From assembly GCF_002154375.1 (NCBI RefSeq), contig NZ_MUND01000018.1, positions 1 through 33,455 on the forward strand: a stretch of 33,455 nucleotides of DNA, written 5' to 3'. Position numbers and translations under genes: made by a program. Shown here piece by piece: positions 9,253 to 17,783 of the stretch. Positions within the stretch are counted from its first letter, which is position 1. The number at the start of each line of letters is the position of its first letter. This DNA is from Streptomyces glaucescens. GTDB lineage: Bacteria; Actinomycetota; Actinomycetes; Streptomycetales; Streptomycetaceae. Below the pieces are notes generated by a model. That model was given only the letters and a program-made list of their open reading frames with translations. It ran no database searches and was not told where the DNA came from.

Positions 9253-10800
9253 TCACACGCCGGACGGGCTGGCATGTCCAGCCCGTCCGGCGTTCTCCGT
9301 GCACGCCTCCTCCCGCACCCTCACCCGGCGCAGGGTCACCGACGCGAGGACCGCCGCCCCGGCGAGCACCGCCGCGCCCGCGAGCGCCGCGCCCTGCATG
9401 CCCTGGGTGAACGCCTCCCGGGCCGCCGTCGCCAGGGCGTCCCCCGCCCGTCCGGGCAGGTGCCCGGCGGCGGCCAGTGCGCCGCCCAGCGTCTCGTGGG
9501 CCTCGGCGGGCGCGGAGTCCGGCATCTCGCGGCGGTAGACCGCCGTGCCGATGGAGCCGAGGACCGCCATGCCCAGCGCGCCGCCGAACTCGGCGCCGGT
9601 CTCCATCAGGGAGGCCGCGGAGCCCGCCCGTTCCACCGGGGCGGCACCCAGCGCGAGGTCCATGATCTGGGACATCACCATGGTGACACCCGAGGCCAGC
9701 ACGCCGCAGGCCACCAGTACCAGGGTCAGCGAGTCCGGGCCGGCGAACGCCAGCAGGCCGAAGCCGCTCGCGGCGCAGACGAAGCCGGCCGTCACCACGT
9801 GGGCGCGGTGGACGCCGCTCTGCACCAGAGCGGTCGCGGCCGGCGCCGCGAAGCCGATCGGCACCGAGGGCACCAGCGCCCACAGGGCCGCCTCCATCGC
9901 GCTCTTGCCCAGCACCGACTGCAGGTACTGCGTGGTGAAGAACGCCGAGCCCATCATCGCGAACATGGTGACGAGGTTGAGGGTGACGGCCGCGCCGAAA
10001 CCGCCGCCCCGGAACAGCGCGGGGGAGATCATCGGTGACGCGGCCGTGCGCTGCCTCCACACGAACAGGGCCGCGAAGAGCAGACCCACGGTGACCGACA
10101 TGACGTACCGGACGTGCCAGCCGTCGGACGGGATCTCCTTCAGGCCGTAGACGACCGGGAGCACCGCGGCCATCGACAGCGGGATGCCGATCCAGTCGAA
10201 GCGGCCCGGGGACGGGTCCTTCGACTCGGGCAGCAGGACGGGGCCGAGGACCAGCAGCAGGACCATCGCCGGCAGGTTGACCAGGAAGACCGAGCCCCAC
10301 CAGAAGAACTCGACCAGCACTCCGCTCAGCACCGAGCCGAGCGCCACGCCCGCCGTCATCACGCCGGACCAGATGGCGATGGCCCGCGCCCGTTGCCGGG
10401 GGTCGGTGAACAGCGAGCGGACCAGGGCCAGCGTCGAGGGCATCAGGGTGGCGCCGCCGACGCCGAGCAGTGCGCGGGCCGCGATGAGCATCTCGGCGCT
10501 CTGCGCGTACGCCGCCGCCAGGGACGCGGCACCGAAGGCGGCGGCGCCGATCAGCAGCAGCCTGCGGCGGCCGATGCGGTCGCCCACCGAGCCCATCGTC
10601 ATCAGCAGGCCGGCCACGGCGAAGGCATAGATGTCGAAGATCCACAGCTGCTGGGTGCCGGTGGGTTCGAGATCGGCGCTGATGGCGGGGACGGCGAAGT
10701 AGAGGACGGAGACGTCCATCGAGACCAGGAGCAGCGGAAGCATCAGCACGGCGAGCGCGGTCCATGCGCGGCGCCCGGCGGGGTGCGGGTTCGTCGTCAT
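9253..10800 (-). CDS. MFS multidrug exporter, DHA2 (14-TMS) family
   Basis: This 515-residue membrane protein is a proton-driven exporter of the EmrB/QacA type. It shows about 14 hydrophobic segments, the family signature near TM1 (LLLVSMDVSVLYFAVPAIS), motif A in the first cytoplasmic loop (GSVGDRIGRRRLLL) and a GxxxGPxxGG-like motif C (GVMTAGVALGSVLSG). Such pumps typically expel cationic dyes, antiseptics or antibiotics; the substrate here is unknown. It is divergent from a TetR gene 84 bases away with a shared symmetric operator, the usual layout of a drug-inducible pump. Its last 12 or so codons form the terminator stem. Confidence 0.92.
   Translation of the reverse strand: MTTNPHPAGRRAWTALAVLMLPLLLVSMDVSVLYFAVPAISADLEPTGTQQLWIFDIYAFAVAGLLMTMGSVGDRIGRRRLLLIGAAAFGAASLAAAYAQSAEMLIAARALLGVGGATLMPSTLALVRSLFTDPRQRARAIAIWSGVMTAGVALGSVLSGVLVEFFWWGSVFLVNLPAMVLLLVLGPVLLPESKDPSPGRFDWIGIPLSMAAVLPVVYGLKEIPSDGWHVRYVMSVTVGLLFAALFVWRQRTAASPMISPALFRGGGFGAAVTLNLVTMFAMMGSAFFTTQYLQSVLGKSAMEAALWALVPSVPIGFAAPAATALVQSGVHRAHVVTAGFVCAASGFGLLAFAGPDSLTLVLVACGVLASGVTMVMSQIMDLALGAAPVERAGSAASLMETGAEFGGALGMAVLGSIGTAVYRREMPDSAPAEAHETLGGALAAAGHLPGRAGDALATAAREAFTQGMQGAALAGAAVLAGAAVLASVTLRRVRVREEACTENAGRAGHASPSGV
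9258..9292. terminator. Bidirectional terminator between serA and the MFS gene
   Basis: A perfect 15-base-pair stem, CGCCGGACGGGCTGG (9258-9272) and CCAGCCCGTCCGGCG (9278-9292), has a five-base loop and is followed by TTCT. It lies between convergent genes and can serve both strands. It is entirely inside the last codons of the minus-strand MFS gene. Confidence 0.85.
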
Positions 10801-10818
10801 GCCGGTGACTGTACGCAG

Positions 10819-10853
10819 GTCTTATACGCTTGTCTAGAACGACTGTATAAGAC
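10819..10853. promoter_or_regulatory. Operator and overlapping divergent promoters of the TetR/MFS pair
   Basis: GTCTTATAC (10819-10827) and GTATAAGAC (10845-10853) are a perfect 9-base inverted repeat 17 bases apart, centred near TCTAGA (10833-10838). On each strand the dyad reads as TTATAC, 18 bases, TATAAG, a usable -35/-10 pair. A protein bound here would block both divergent promoters. The likely ligand is the adjacent TetR regulator. Confidence 0.8.
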
Positions 10854-10884
10854 GGTTGTATGGGTCGCGGGGTAGGGTGAGGCC

Positions 10885-11457
10885 ATGGGACACCGCGAGG
10901 ATCTGCTCGAAGGCGCCAAGCGCTGCCTGCTCGCCAAGGGGTTCGTGCGCACGACGGCGCGGGACATCGTCAAGGAGTCGGGGACCAACCTGGCGTCGAT
11001 CGGCTACCACTACGGGTCGAAGGACGCGCTGCTGGCGCAGGCGTACGTGGAGCTGGTGGAGGAGCTGTCCGTCGCGTTCGACGGCGAGGTGCGGGCAGCC
11101 CCCGGATCGCTGGAGCGGTTCGCCGAGGTCTGGTCGAACATCATCGCCACCATGCGGGAGCCCGGCTCGCTGTGGCGGCTCAGCATGGAGGTCGTCAGCA
11201 TGGGCGACCAGCTGCCCGAGGTGCGCGACCACCTGGCGCGGGCCCAGCGGGAGGGAGCGCGCGGATTCGTCGCGCTGTTCACGGGGATGCCCGAGGACGA
11301 GGCGCCGGACGAGGTCGTCGACACGCTCGGCGTCTTCTACGCGACCCTGATGATGGGCGTCATGGCCCAGTGGACCTTCGACCCGAAGACCGCGCCCGAG
11401 GCCGGTCAGCTCACCGAGGGGCTGCGCCGGGTGATCGAGGCCGCCACTCGGACGTGA
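10885..11457 (+). CDS. TetR-family repressor, probable regulator of the adjacent MFS pump
   Basis: A 190-residue one-component regulator. The N-terminal helix-turn-helix covers residues ~9-55 (LLEGAKRCLLAKGFVRTTARDIVKE, then GYHYGSKDALL), the TetR pattern. The C-terminal ligand domain resembles the TetR_C6 group. It is divergent from the exporter with a shared operator, so it probably represses both itself and the pump until a ligand binds. GGTGAGG at 10875-10881 precedes the ATG. Its 3' end overlaps the convergent ABC ATPase gene by 47 bases. Confidence 0.92.
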   Translation: MGHREDLLEGAKRCLLAKGFVRTTARDIVKESGTNLASIGYHYGSKDALLAQAYVELVEELSVAFDGEVRAAPGSLERFAEVWSNIIATMREPGSLWRLSMEVVSMGDQLPEVRDHLARAQREGARGFVALFTGMPEDEAPDEVVDTLGVFYATLMMGVMAQWTFDPKTAPEAGQLTEGLRRVIEAATRT

Positions 11458-12124
11458 CGCGCCCCTCGCGCAGTTCGACCACCCGGTCCGCGAAGTGCCG
11501 TACGACAGCGTGGTCGTGGCAGATGAAGAGGTAGCCGAGGGCCAGTTCGTCCTGGAGGTCCGCGAGGAGGTTCAGGACGCCCGCCCGGACGGACGGATCG
11601 AGGGCGGACACCGGCTCGTCGAGGACCAGCAGGCGGGGCTCGGAGGCGAGCGCGCGGGCGATGCCGGCGCGCTGGCACTGGCCGCCGGAGAGTTCGTGCG
11701 GGCGGCGGTCGCCGTACGCGGGGTCCAGGCCGACGCGGTCGAGTAGTTCGGCCACGCGGGCGGGGCCCTCGGCGGTGGTCCAGCGGCCCTGGACCTTCAG
11801 GGGTTCGGCGACCGCGTCGCGGATGCGGTGGCGAGGGCTCAGCGACCCGTAGGGGTCCTGGAAGACCGGCTGCATGCGGGGGCGGAGGGGGCGGAGTTCG
11901 CGGTCCGTCAGACTGGTCAGCTCGCGGCCCTCGAAGCGGACCTCGCCCGCGTCCGGGCGGCGCAGCTGGAGCACGGCCGCCGCCGTGGAGGACTTGCCGC
12001 AGCCGGAGGGGCCGTTCAGGGCCAGGGTCTCCCCCGCGGCGAGGGTGAAGGAGACGCCGTCGACGGCCGTCACCGTGCCGTGGCGGACGACGAGGTCGCG
12101 GACGTCCAGCAGGGGTTCGTTCAT
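11411..12124 (-). CDS. Peptide/nickel-type ABC transporter ATP-binding protein (DppF/OppF-like)
   Basis: One of two ATPases driving the importer encoded just upstream on this strand. Within 237 residues it has Walker A GPSGCGKSS (38-46), Q-loop FQDP, signature LSGGQCQRAGIARAL, Walker B LLVLDEP and switch histidine ICHDH. The residue before Walker A is Asn (ALNGPSG) rather than the common Val. It lacks the C-terminal Cys-containing oligopeptide domain found in its partner. Its start overlaps the partner's stop by 4 bases (ATGA), implying translational coupling. It is the last gene of the operon and overlaps the convergent TetR gene. Confidence 0.92.
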   Translation of the reverse strand: MNEPLLDVRDLVVRHGTVTAVDGVSFTLAAGETLALNGPSGCGKSSTAAAVLQLRRPDAGEVRFEGRELTSLTDRELRPLRPRMQPVFQDPYGSLSPRHRIRDAVAEPLKVQGRWTTAEGPARVAELLDRVGLDPAYGDRRPHELSGGQCQRAGIARALASEPRLLVLDEPVSALDPSVRAGVLNLLADLQDELALGYLFICHDHAVVRHFADRVVELREGRVTSEWRPRSPGAAPR

Positions 12125-13083
12125 GCCGGCCGGCTCTCCTCGAACAACGTGGCGGCGGGGTGCGGGACGTCCTCCGCGCGGTGGCAGGCGACCAGCCGTC
12201 CGTGCAGCGGGCGCAGTTCCGGCTCGGCCGTGCGGCAGACGTCCGCCGCGAGCGGGCAGCGCGGTGCGAAGGCGCAGCCCGGGGGCAGGGCGCCCGGCGC
12301 GGGCGGCGTGCCGGGCAGGGCGGGGAGGCGCCTGAGCCGTGGGCCGTCCTGGGGGAGCGAGGCCAGCAGGCCCGCCGTGTAGGGGGCGCGGGGGCGGGTC
12401 AGCACCTCGGTCACCGGGCCGAGTTCGGCGGCCCGGCCCGCGTACATGACCAGCACGCGGTCCGCGTGCCGCCGGACGACGTCCAGGTCGTGGGTGACGA
12501 GGACGAGCGCCGCCCCGGCCGCCTCCCGGCGCTCGGCCAGGACGCGCAGCACCTGCTCCCGGCGGCCGGGGTCGAGGGCGGTGGTGGGTTCGTCGGCGAC
12601 GACGACGTCCGGCTCGTTGACCGTGGCCATCGCGATGACCGCGCGCTGCCGCATGCCGCCGGAGTACTCGTGCGGGTGGGCACGGGCCCGGCGGGCGGCG
12701 TCCGGGATGCCCACCCGGTCCAGCGCGGCCACCGCCAGTGACCGGGCCTCGGCGCGGGACACCCGGCGTACCGACCGGACGGCGGCGGCGAGCTGGTCGC
12801 CCACCGGGTGCACCGGGGAGAGCGCGGAGAGGGCGTCCTGCGGGATCAAGGCGATCCGCCGGCCGCGCTCGGCGGACAGGTCGGGCCGTACGGTGCCCGT
12901 CGTCGTCGCCTCGGGCGGCACCATGCCGAGCAGGGCCCGCGCGGCCAGCGACTTGCCGGCGCCCGACTCGCCGACCACGGCGAGTGTCTCGCCCGCGCGC
13001 ACGTCGAAGGAGAGGCCGCGCACGACCTCCGTCCCGGCGAAGGCGATCCGCAGGTCGTGTACCGAGAGCAGGACGTCAGACAT
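12121..13083 (-). CDS. Peptide/nickel-type ABC transporter ATP-binding protein (DppD/OppD-like)
   Basis: The second ATPase, 320 residues. It has Walker A GESGAGKSL (38-46), Q-loop PQDALSALSP, signature YSGGMRQR (141-148), Walker B DVVVADEP and switch VTHD. The C-terminal ~85 residues carry the oligopeptide-transporter extension, with Cys residues in the PPGCAFAPRCPLAADVC stretch and a late ACHRA. In OppD/DppD proteins similar cysteines bind an iron-sulfur cluster; that is family knowledge, not shown here. It overlaps the permease gene by 8 bases and the next ATPase by 4. Confidence 0.94.
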   Translation of the reverse strand: MSDVLLSVHDLRIAFAGTEVVRGLSFDVRAGETLAVVGESGAGKSLAARALLGMVPPEATTTGTVRPDLSAERGRRIALIPQDALSALSPVHPVGDQLAAAVRSVRRVSRAEARSLAVAALDRVGIPDAARRARAHPHEYSGGMRQRAVIAMATVNEPDVVVADEPTTALDPGRREQVLRVLAERREAAGAALVLVTHDLDVVRRHADRVLVMYAGRAAELGPVTEVLTRPRAPYTAGLLASLPQDGPRLRRLPALPGTPPAPGALPPGCAFAPRCPLAADVCRTAEPELRPLHGRLVACHRAEDVPHPAATLFEESRPA

Positions 13084-14821
13084 GGATGGGCGCCTCCTTC
13101 GGGCGCGAGGTGCGGCGCCCCTGGGCGTACGCCGCCGCCGTCACCGCCAGGGCCGCCAGCAGGGCCAGCGCGATCGCCGGGGCGAGGGCGGCCCAGGGGG
13201 CGCGTTCCACGTAGGCGCGGGACTCGTCGAGCAGCAGGCCCCACTCGGGGGCGGGCGGCGGGGCGCCCAGGCCGAGGAAGCCGAGGGAGGCGAGGGCGAG
13301 GGCGATGCCGGGGAGGCGGAGCAGGGCGTGCCGGGCGACCGGGGCGGCCACGGACGGCAGCACGTGCCGGGTGAGGATCCACCACGGGGTCGCGCCGATG
13401 GCCCGCTGCGCGGTGAGGAACGCCGACGCCCGCACCTCCCGCACCAGCGCCGCCGCGTGCGCGGCCAGCGGCGGCCAGGAGATCAGGCCCACCGCGAGGG
13501 CGGCGCCGCCCGTGCCGGGCCCGGCCGCCGCGGCGACCAGGATGCCGACGATCACCGGGGGCAGCGCGTTGGCGATGTCCGCGGCGCCCGCGGCGACGCC
13601 GGGCAGGAAGCCGAGCGCCAGGCCGGCGAGCAGGCTGAGGAGACAGACGGCGGCCGCGGTGCCGACCGTCGCCCAGGCGCCGTGGCCGAGCCGGGCGAGG
13701 ACGTCGCGGCCGAGTCCGTCGGTGCCCAGCGGGTGCGCCCAGGAGGGCGCGGCGAGGCGGAGGGTGGTGTCGACGGCGTACGGGTCCCGCAGCACGCCCC
13801 AGCCGATGGTCACGGCGAGCACGGTGAACAGGGCGAGCGGGATCGCGGGGTGGGTGCGGGCGGGGCGGGCCCGCGGCAGCGTCAGTCCGGCGTCCCGCAG
13901 GGCGGGGCCGAGCAGTCGCCGCCGCAGGAGCGCCGCCGCGGCGCCGGTGATCAGGCCGAGCAGCAGCAGGGCGAGGACGGCGCCCTGGAGCAACGGAAGG
14001 TCCTGCGACTTGGCCGCGCCGAGTGCCGTACGGCCGATGCCCGGCACCGCGAACACCGTCTCCACGGCGACCGCGCCGCCGGTCAGCCCGACCGCCGCCA
14101 TCCCGAACTGCGGGACCAGCGGCGGCAGGACGCGTCGCAGGGCCGCCGCCGCGATCCGTGCCCCGCTCACCCCGGCGCCGCGCCACAGCTCCACCCAGCG
14201 TTCGCCGAGCACGGCGGGCAGCGCGTCCGCGACCAGGCGGCCGAGCAGTCCGCCCGCGGGGACGCCGAGCGCGAGTGCGGGGAGGACCAGGTGTTCGGGC
14301 CCCTGCCAGCCGGAGGTCGGCAGCCAGCCGAGCCACACCCCGCACACCAGCAGCGCCACGGTGGCCAGCAGGAACTCGGGGACGGCGGCCAGCATCGCGG
14401 CGAGGCCGCCCGCCGAGCCCCGGCCGCGCAGCAGCACCGGCGCCACCAGCGTGGCGGCCAGGGCCACCGCGACGCCGAGCGCCGCGCCCATCAGGCCCAG
14501 CGACACCTGGAGCCCGGCGGTGACGGCGGGCAGCACCTCGGTGCCGGACACCCAGGAGGTGCCGAGGTCGCCGTGCGCGAGTGCGGCGGCCCAGCCGGTG
14601 AGCAGGGCGAGCGGTCCGGCGTCCAGGCCGAGGTCGCGGCGTACGGCGTCCAGGGCCTCCCGGGTCGGCTCCTGCTCGGCGGAGCGGGCCCGCAGCACGG
14701 TCAGCGCGGGATCGCGGCCGGACAGCCACGGGAGCAGGCCCACGGCGGTGACGACGGCGGCCAGGCAGACGAGCCGGGTCAGTCCGGCGGGGCCCGCCAA
14801 CCGCTGTGCGAGACGCTTCAC
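13076..14821 (-). CDS. ABC transporter permease, DppB-DppC fusion
   Basis: In most Opp/Dpp/Nik systems the two permeases are separate proteins; here one 581-residue chain carries both. The N-terminal half is DppB-like: a first TM, a periplasmic loop containing ALAHGDLGTSWVSG, and a coupling loop near ERWVELWRGAGVSGARI. After residue ~330 comes a DppC-like half with HPLGTDGLGRDVLARL and a coupling loop near AFLTAQRAIGATPWWI. No frame break separates the halves. It overlaps the lipoprotein gene by 4 bases and the next ATPase by 8, so the operon is tightly coupled. Confidence 0.92.
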   Translation of the reverse strand: MKRLAQRLAGPAGLTRLVCLAAVVTAVGLLPWLSGRDPALTVLRARSAEQEPTREALDAVRRDLGLDAGPLALLTGWAAALAHGDLGTSWVSGTEVLPAVTAGLQVSLGLMGAALGVAVALAATLVAPVLLRGRGSAGGLAAMLAAVPEFLLATVALLVCGVWLGWLPTSGWQGPEHLVLPALALGVPAGGLLGRLVADALPAVLGERWVELWRGAGVSGARIAAAALRRVLPPLVPQFGMAAVGLTGGAVAVETVFAVPGIGRTALGAAKSQDLPLLQGAVLALLLLGLITGAAAALLRRRLLGPALRDAGLTLPRARPARTHPAIPLALFTVLAVTIGWGVLRDPYAVDTTLRLAAPSWAHPLGTDGLGRDVLARLGHGAWATVGTAAAVCLLSLLAGLALGFLPGVAAGAADIANALPPVIVGILVAAAAGPGTGGAALAVGLISWPPLAAHAAALVREVRASAFLTAQRAIGATPWWILTRHVLPSVAAPVARHALLRLPGIALALASLGFLGLGAPPPAPEWGLLLDESRAYVERAPWAALAPAIALALLAALAVTAAAYAQGRRTSRPKEAPIHV

Positions 14822-16302
14822 TTGACGTAGGTGTCGACGGTCACCAGTTCCCGCTCGCGCGGGTCGTGGGCGGCGTCCACGACCGAGGCGGCGTCGCCCT
14901 GGATCACCCGCTCGTGGAGCAGGGGCACGGCCGCGTCGGTGCGGAGCACGGCGGCCTCGGCGGCCATGACGGCCTTGCGGCGGGCCTCGCCGGTCGCGGT
15001 CCGGGAGGCCGCGCGCAGGGTCTTGTCGACGGCCCCGTCGGCGAGCTGGGAGATGTTGAAGGAGCCGTCGGAGGAGAAGTCGCTGTACAGGTAGGCGGCG
15101 GGGTCACCGGAGTCGAGGACGGTGGCGCGAGAGAGGATGAACGCGTCGAACTCGCCCGCGAGCGCGTCGGATTCGATCGCGGCGTACTCGCGCACGTCCA
15201 GCTTCACCCTGAAACCGGCCTTCTGGAGCTGCTGTTGCAGCGTGGCGGCGACCTCCGGCAGTTCGGCGCGGTCGGTGAAGGTGCCGATGGTGACGGTCCG
15301 GCCGTCCGGGTCGCCGGCCTCGGTGTGCCGTACGGGCCCGCGCAGTTCGGCCGCCCACGGCAGGGCGGGACCGAGCAGCCCCTCCGCGACGTCGGCGCGG
15401 CCCTCGTAGACGCCCTTCACGATCGACTCGGCGTCGACGGCCTCGCGGGCGGCGGCGCGCAGCGCGGGGTCCTTGAAGGGGCCCTTCCGGGTGTTCAGGT
15501 AGAGGGTGTTGGTGCGGGGCATCGGGACCTCGGTGACCAGGTCCTGGTCGAGCAGCGCGGCCTGGGAGACCGGCACGGCCTCGACGATGTCGGCCTCGCC
15601 GCTGCGCAGGGCGGCGGCGCGGGCGGTGCCGTCGGGCACGAACCGCACGTCGATGCCGGGGGCCTTGGCCTTGCCGCCCCAGTAGCCGTCGTAGCGGTCG
15701 AGGGTGGCGGAGGAGGTGCCGTTCACCTTGGTCAGTTCGAAGGGACCGGTGCCCGCGCCGACCGGGTTCACGGTCTTCCCCGTGTACGCCTTCGCCGCGA
15801 GGATCGACAGCTGGGGGGAGCTGAGCCGCTGCGGGACCAGGGGGTCCGCGGTGGCGGTGGTGACGACGACCGTGTCCCCGTCGGCCTCGGCGGTCAGTTC
15901 GACGCCGTCGAGGATGCGCGGCTTGGGGGCGGCGGTGGCGGCCTCGGTGAGGGAGTTGACGACGGCCCGCGGGGTCAGCTCGGTGCCGTCGTGGAACGTC
16001 ACCCCGTCCCGGATGGTGAACGTCCAGCTCCTGCCGTTCTGCCGCCACTCGGTGGCGAGCGCCGGTTCGGCGTCGCCGTCCTCGTCGAGCGTCACCAGGG
16101 TCTCGGCGGTCGCCCAGCGGGAGAGCTTGAAGGCGTCGTCGGAGAGCGGGGACAGGCCAGAGCGCGGGGGCTGCATCATCGCGACGCGGACGCGCTTGCC
16201 CTCGGCGCCGCCGCCGTCGCCGGTCGCGGCGAAGCAGCCCGTGAGCAGGGCGGGGGCCGCTACGGCCGCGGTGACGGGGAGCAGGCGGGCGGGGACGCGC
16301 AC
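14818..16302 (-). CDS. Extracellular solute-binding lipoprotein, family 5 (peptide/nickel/metallophore type)
   Basis: It captures the substrate outside the cell for the downstream permease and ATPases. From GTG 16302 the product has 494 residues. A short signal peptide ends in the lipobox LLTGC with Cys23 as lipidation site. The SBP_bac_5 fold is evident from TFTIRDGVTFHDGTELTPRA, GTGPFELTKVNG and RAAALRSGEADIVEAVP. These proteins bind peptides, nickel complexes, opines or metallophores; the sequence alone does not choose. GTG 16302 has a GGAG seven bases upstream. A Zur-like palindrome lies ~60 bases upstream. Confidence 0.9.
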   Translation of the reverse strand: MRVPARLLPVTAAVAAPALLTGCFAATGDGGGAEGKRVRVAMMQPPRSGLSPLSDDAFKLSRWATAETLVTLDEDGDAEPALATEWRQNGRSWTFTIRDGVTFHDGTELTPRAVVNSLTEAATAAPKPRILDGVELTAEADGDTVVVTTATADPLVPQRLSSPQLSILAAKAYTGKTVNPVGAGTGPFELTKVNGTSSATLDRYDGYWGGKAKAPGIDVRFVPDGTARAAALRSGEADIVEAVPVSQAALLDQDLVTEVPMPRTNTLYLNTRKGPFKDPALRAAAREAVDAESIVKGVYEGRADVAEGLLGPALPWAAELRGPVRHTEAGDPDGRTVTIGTFTDRAELPEVAATLQQQLQKAGFRVKLDVREYAAIESDALAGEFDAFILSRATVLDSGDPAAYLYSDFSSDGSFNISQLADGAVDKTLRAASRTATGEARRKAVMAAEAAVLRTDAAVPLLHERVIQGDAASVVDAAHDPRERELVTVDTYVK

Positions 16303-16361
16303 AGGGACACTCCGGGTAAAGGGCTGGTCAATGGTTGAGCGTGCGACGAACCGTAGCACGA

Positions 16362-16376
16362 TGACAATCGTTTTCA
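16362..16376 (-). promoter_or_regulatory. Zur/Fur-type palindrome upstream of the ABC importer
   Basis: TGACAATCGTTTTCA (plus-strand reading) is a 7-1-7 imperfect palindrome. By memory it matches the actinobacterial Zur consensus TGAAAATCATTTTCA at 13 of 15 positions. A minus-strand TACGGT downstream (16350-16355) could be the -10, so the box would sit over the -35 and spacer, where a repressor acts. The box lies in the 122-base gap between the PucR stop and the lipoprotein start. Confidence 0.6.
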
Positions 16377-16424
16377 GGAAGTCGCTCGACCCTCGGCTCG
16401 GACGTGCCCGCCCTCGACCCGCCT

Positions 16425-17621
16425 CTACAGCCGCGCCGCCTTCAGCGCCATGTGCAGCAGCAGCCGGTCCTCCCCGTCGTCCAGATCCAGTCCCGTCAGC
16501 TGCTCCACGCGCGACAGCCGGTAGTAGAGGGTCTGCCGGTGGATGCCCAGCTCGGCGGCGGTCCGCCCGGCCTGGCCCGCGCGGTCCAGGTACACCTCGG
16601 CGGTACGGGCCAGCTCCTGGTGGGCGGGGGAGAGCAGCGGGGCGACCGCCGGATCGCGCACGGCCTCCGGGGGCAGCGCCGTGAGCAGGCGGTACGGCCC
16701 GACGCCCGCCCACTCGGCGACCGGGCCGAGCCGGGGCTCCGCCAGGGCCGCCCGGGCTGCCGCCGAGGCCTCCTGCCAGGACGTGCCCAGCTCGGCCAGA
16801 CCGGCGCGCGGCTCGCTCACCCCGGCCGCCCGGGCGCCCTCGCGCAGCAGCCGGGACGCCGTGCTCAGCGCCGGCGCGACGACGTCCGCCGCGCGCAGCC
16901 GGACCAGCGCCGCGAGGCACTGGCCGGTGGTGCCCCAGGGCACCGTGCACAGGGCGGTGGTGTGCGGGACCGCCCGGGCCGAGGGCGCGTCGTCCGGGTC
17001 CGGCGACGGCCAGGGCGCCACGCACACCACGGCGTGCGGGCCGTCGCCGCGCGGGCCCAGCGCGGTCCGTAGAGCGGCCACCGCCATGTCGCGCTGCCAG
17101 CCGCGCTCGGCGGTCAGCACCGCCCGCAGCTCCCGGGTGAGGTCGGCGCCGTGCTGGGCCTCGTCGGCGAGCAGCGCGCCGATCCGTGCGGTCACCTCCA
17201 TGGCCGCCGCCAGCTGCCGCTCGCCCGGCCCGGACTCGTCCTCCAGCAGCCAGACATAGCCGAGGACGACACCCCGATGGCGTACCGGCAGGCAGATCCG
17301 CCCCCGGTACACCCCCGCCTCGGGGGTCGGCGGGATACGGACCGGGCCGGTCGCCCGGGTGATGCCGAAGCCCTCGAACCAGGCCCGCACGGCGGCGGTG
17401 GAGCGCCGGGTGAGGATCGAGCGGGTGCGCACCGGGTCCAGGGCGGAGGCGTCCAGCTCGTCCTCGCTGTCATAGGCCCCGAAGGCGATCAGCTCGAAGT
17501 CGCGGTTCTCCAGCGTCGCCGGGGCGCCCAGGAGCTCCGAGATCTCGTCGACCAGCTCCTGGTAGTCACCCACGTTTTTGAAGGATGCGGCATCCGGCGT
17601 CACCCGGGCATTCTGCCGCAT
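16425..17621 (-). CDS. PucR/CdaR-type transcriptional regulator, probable proline-catabolism regulator
   Basis: A 398-residue regulator with a GAF-like sensory N-terminal half (VKNV-like start, then [18 protein letters not shown] and [20 protein letters not shown]) and the C-terminal PucR helix-turn-helix ([20 protein letters not shown], residues 358-377, then [15 protein letters not shown]). It is divergent from proline dehydrogenase across 162 bases, the usual sign of a local activator of proline use. Proline or P5C as effector is inferred. GAAGG lies 9 bases before the ATG on its strand. It is also co-directional with the ABC importer, 122 bases upstream of it. Confidence 0.9.
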   Translation of the reverse strand: MRQNARVTPDAASFKNVGDYQELVDEISELLGAPATLENRDFELIAFGAYDSEDELDASALDPVRTRSILTRRSTAAVRAWFEGFGITRATGPVRIPPTPEAGVYRGRICLPVRHRGVVLGYVWLLEDESGPGERQLAAAMEVTARIGALLADEAQHGADLTRELRAVLTAERGWQRDMAVAALRTALGPRGDGPHAVVCVAPWPSPDPDDAPSARAVPHTTALCTVPWGTTGQCLAALVRLRAADVVAPALSTASRLLREGARAAGVSEPRAGLAELGTSWQEASAAARAALAEPRLGPVAEWAGVGPYRLLTALPPEAVRDPAVAPLLSPAHQELARTAEVYLDRAGQAGRTAAELGIHRQTLYYRLSRVEQLTGLDLDDGEDRLLLHMALKAARL

Positions 17622-17639
17622 TCCGCAAGACCTTCATAC

Positions 17640-17710
17640 ATCTGTCTGAGATCTGTGGCACGGATGCGTGACAGCTGTCGATGGCAGACGATCGGAGGGA
17701 TCCTTAGGTT
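17640..17710. promoter_or_regulatory. PucR / proline dehydrogenase control region
   Basis: Two ATCTGT repeats (17640-17645 and 17651-17656) lie 11 bases apart. A perfect palindrome GACAGCTGTC spans 17670-17679. A candidate promoter for the proline genes follows: TGGCAG (17682-17687), 17 bases, TAGGTT (17705-17710). The palindrome directly upstream of the -35 suits an activator site. A small CCCGA/TCGGG stem (17738-17751) lies in the untranslated leader. Confidence 0.45.
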
Positions 17711-17783
17711 TCACGGTGGTTCTCCGTGCCGTACCCGAATCGTCGGGTAATGGCCCATGGTTGGTTGTATGTGGAGGTGCCCC

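Noticed and set aside
12446..14830. Long plus-strand open frame opposite the ABC permease and ATPase
   Set aside because: The product is Gly/Gln/Arg-rich low complexity, while the minus-strand frames carry Walker motifs and membrane segments.
16303..17025. Extended lipoprotein frame upstream of GTG 16302
   Set aside because: It would overlap the PucR gene and push the signal peptide and lipobox into the middle of the protein.
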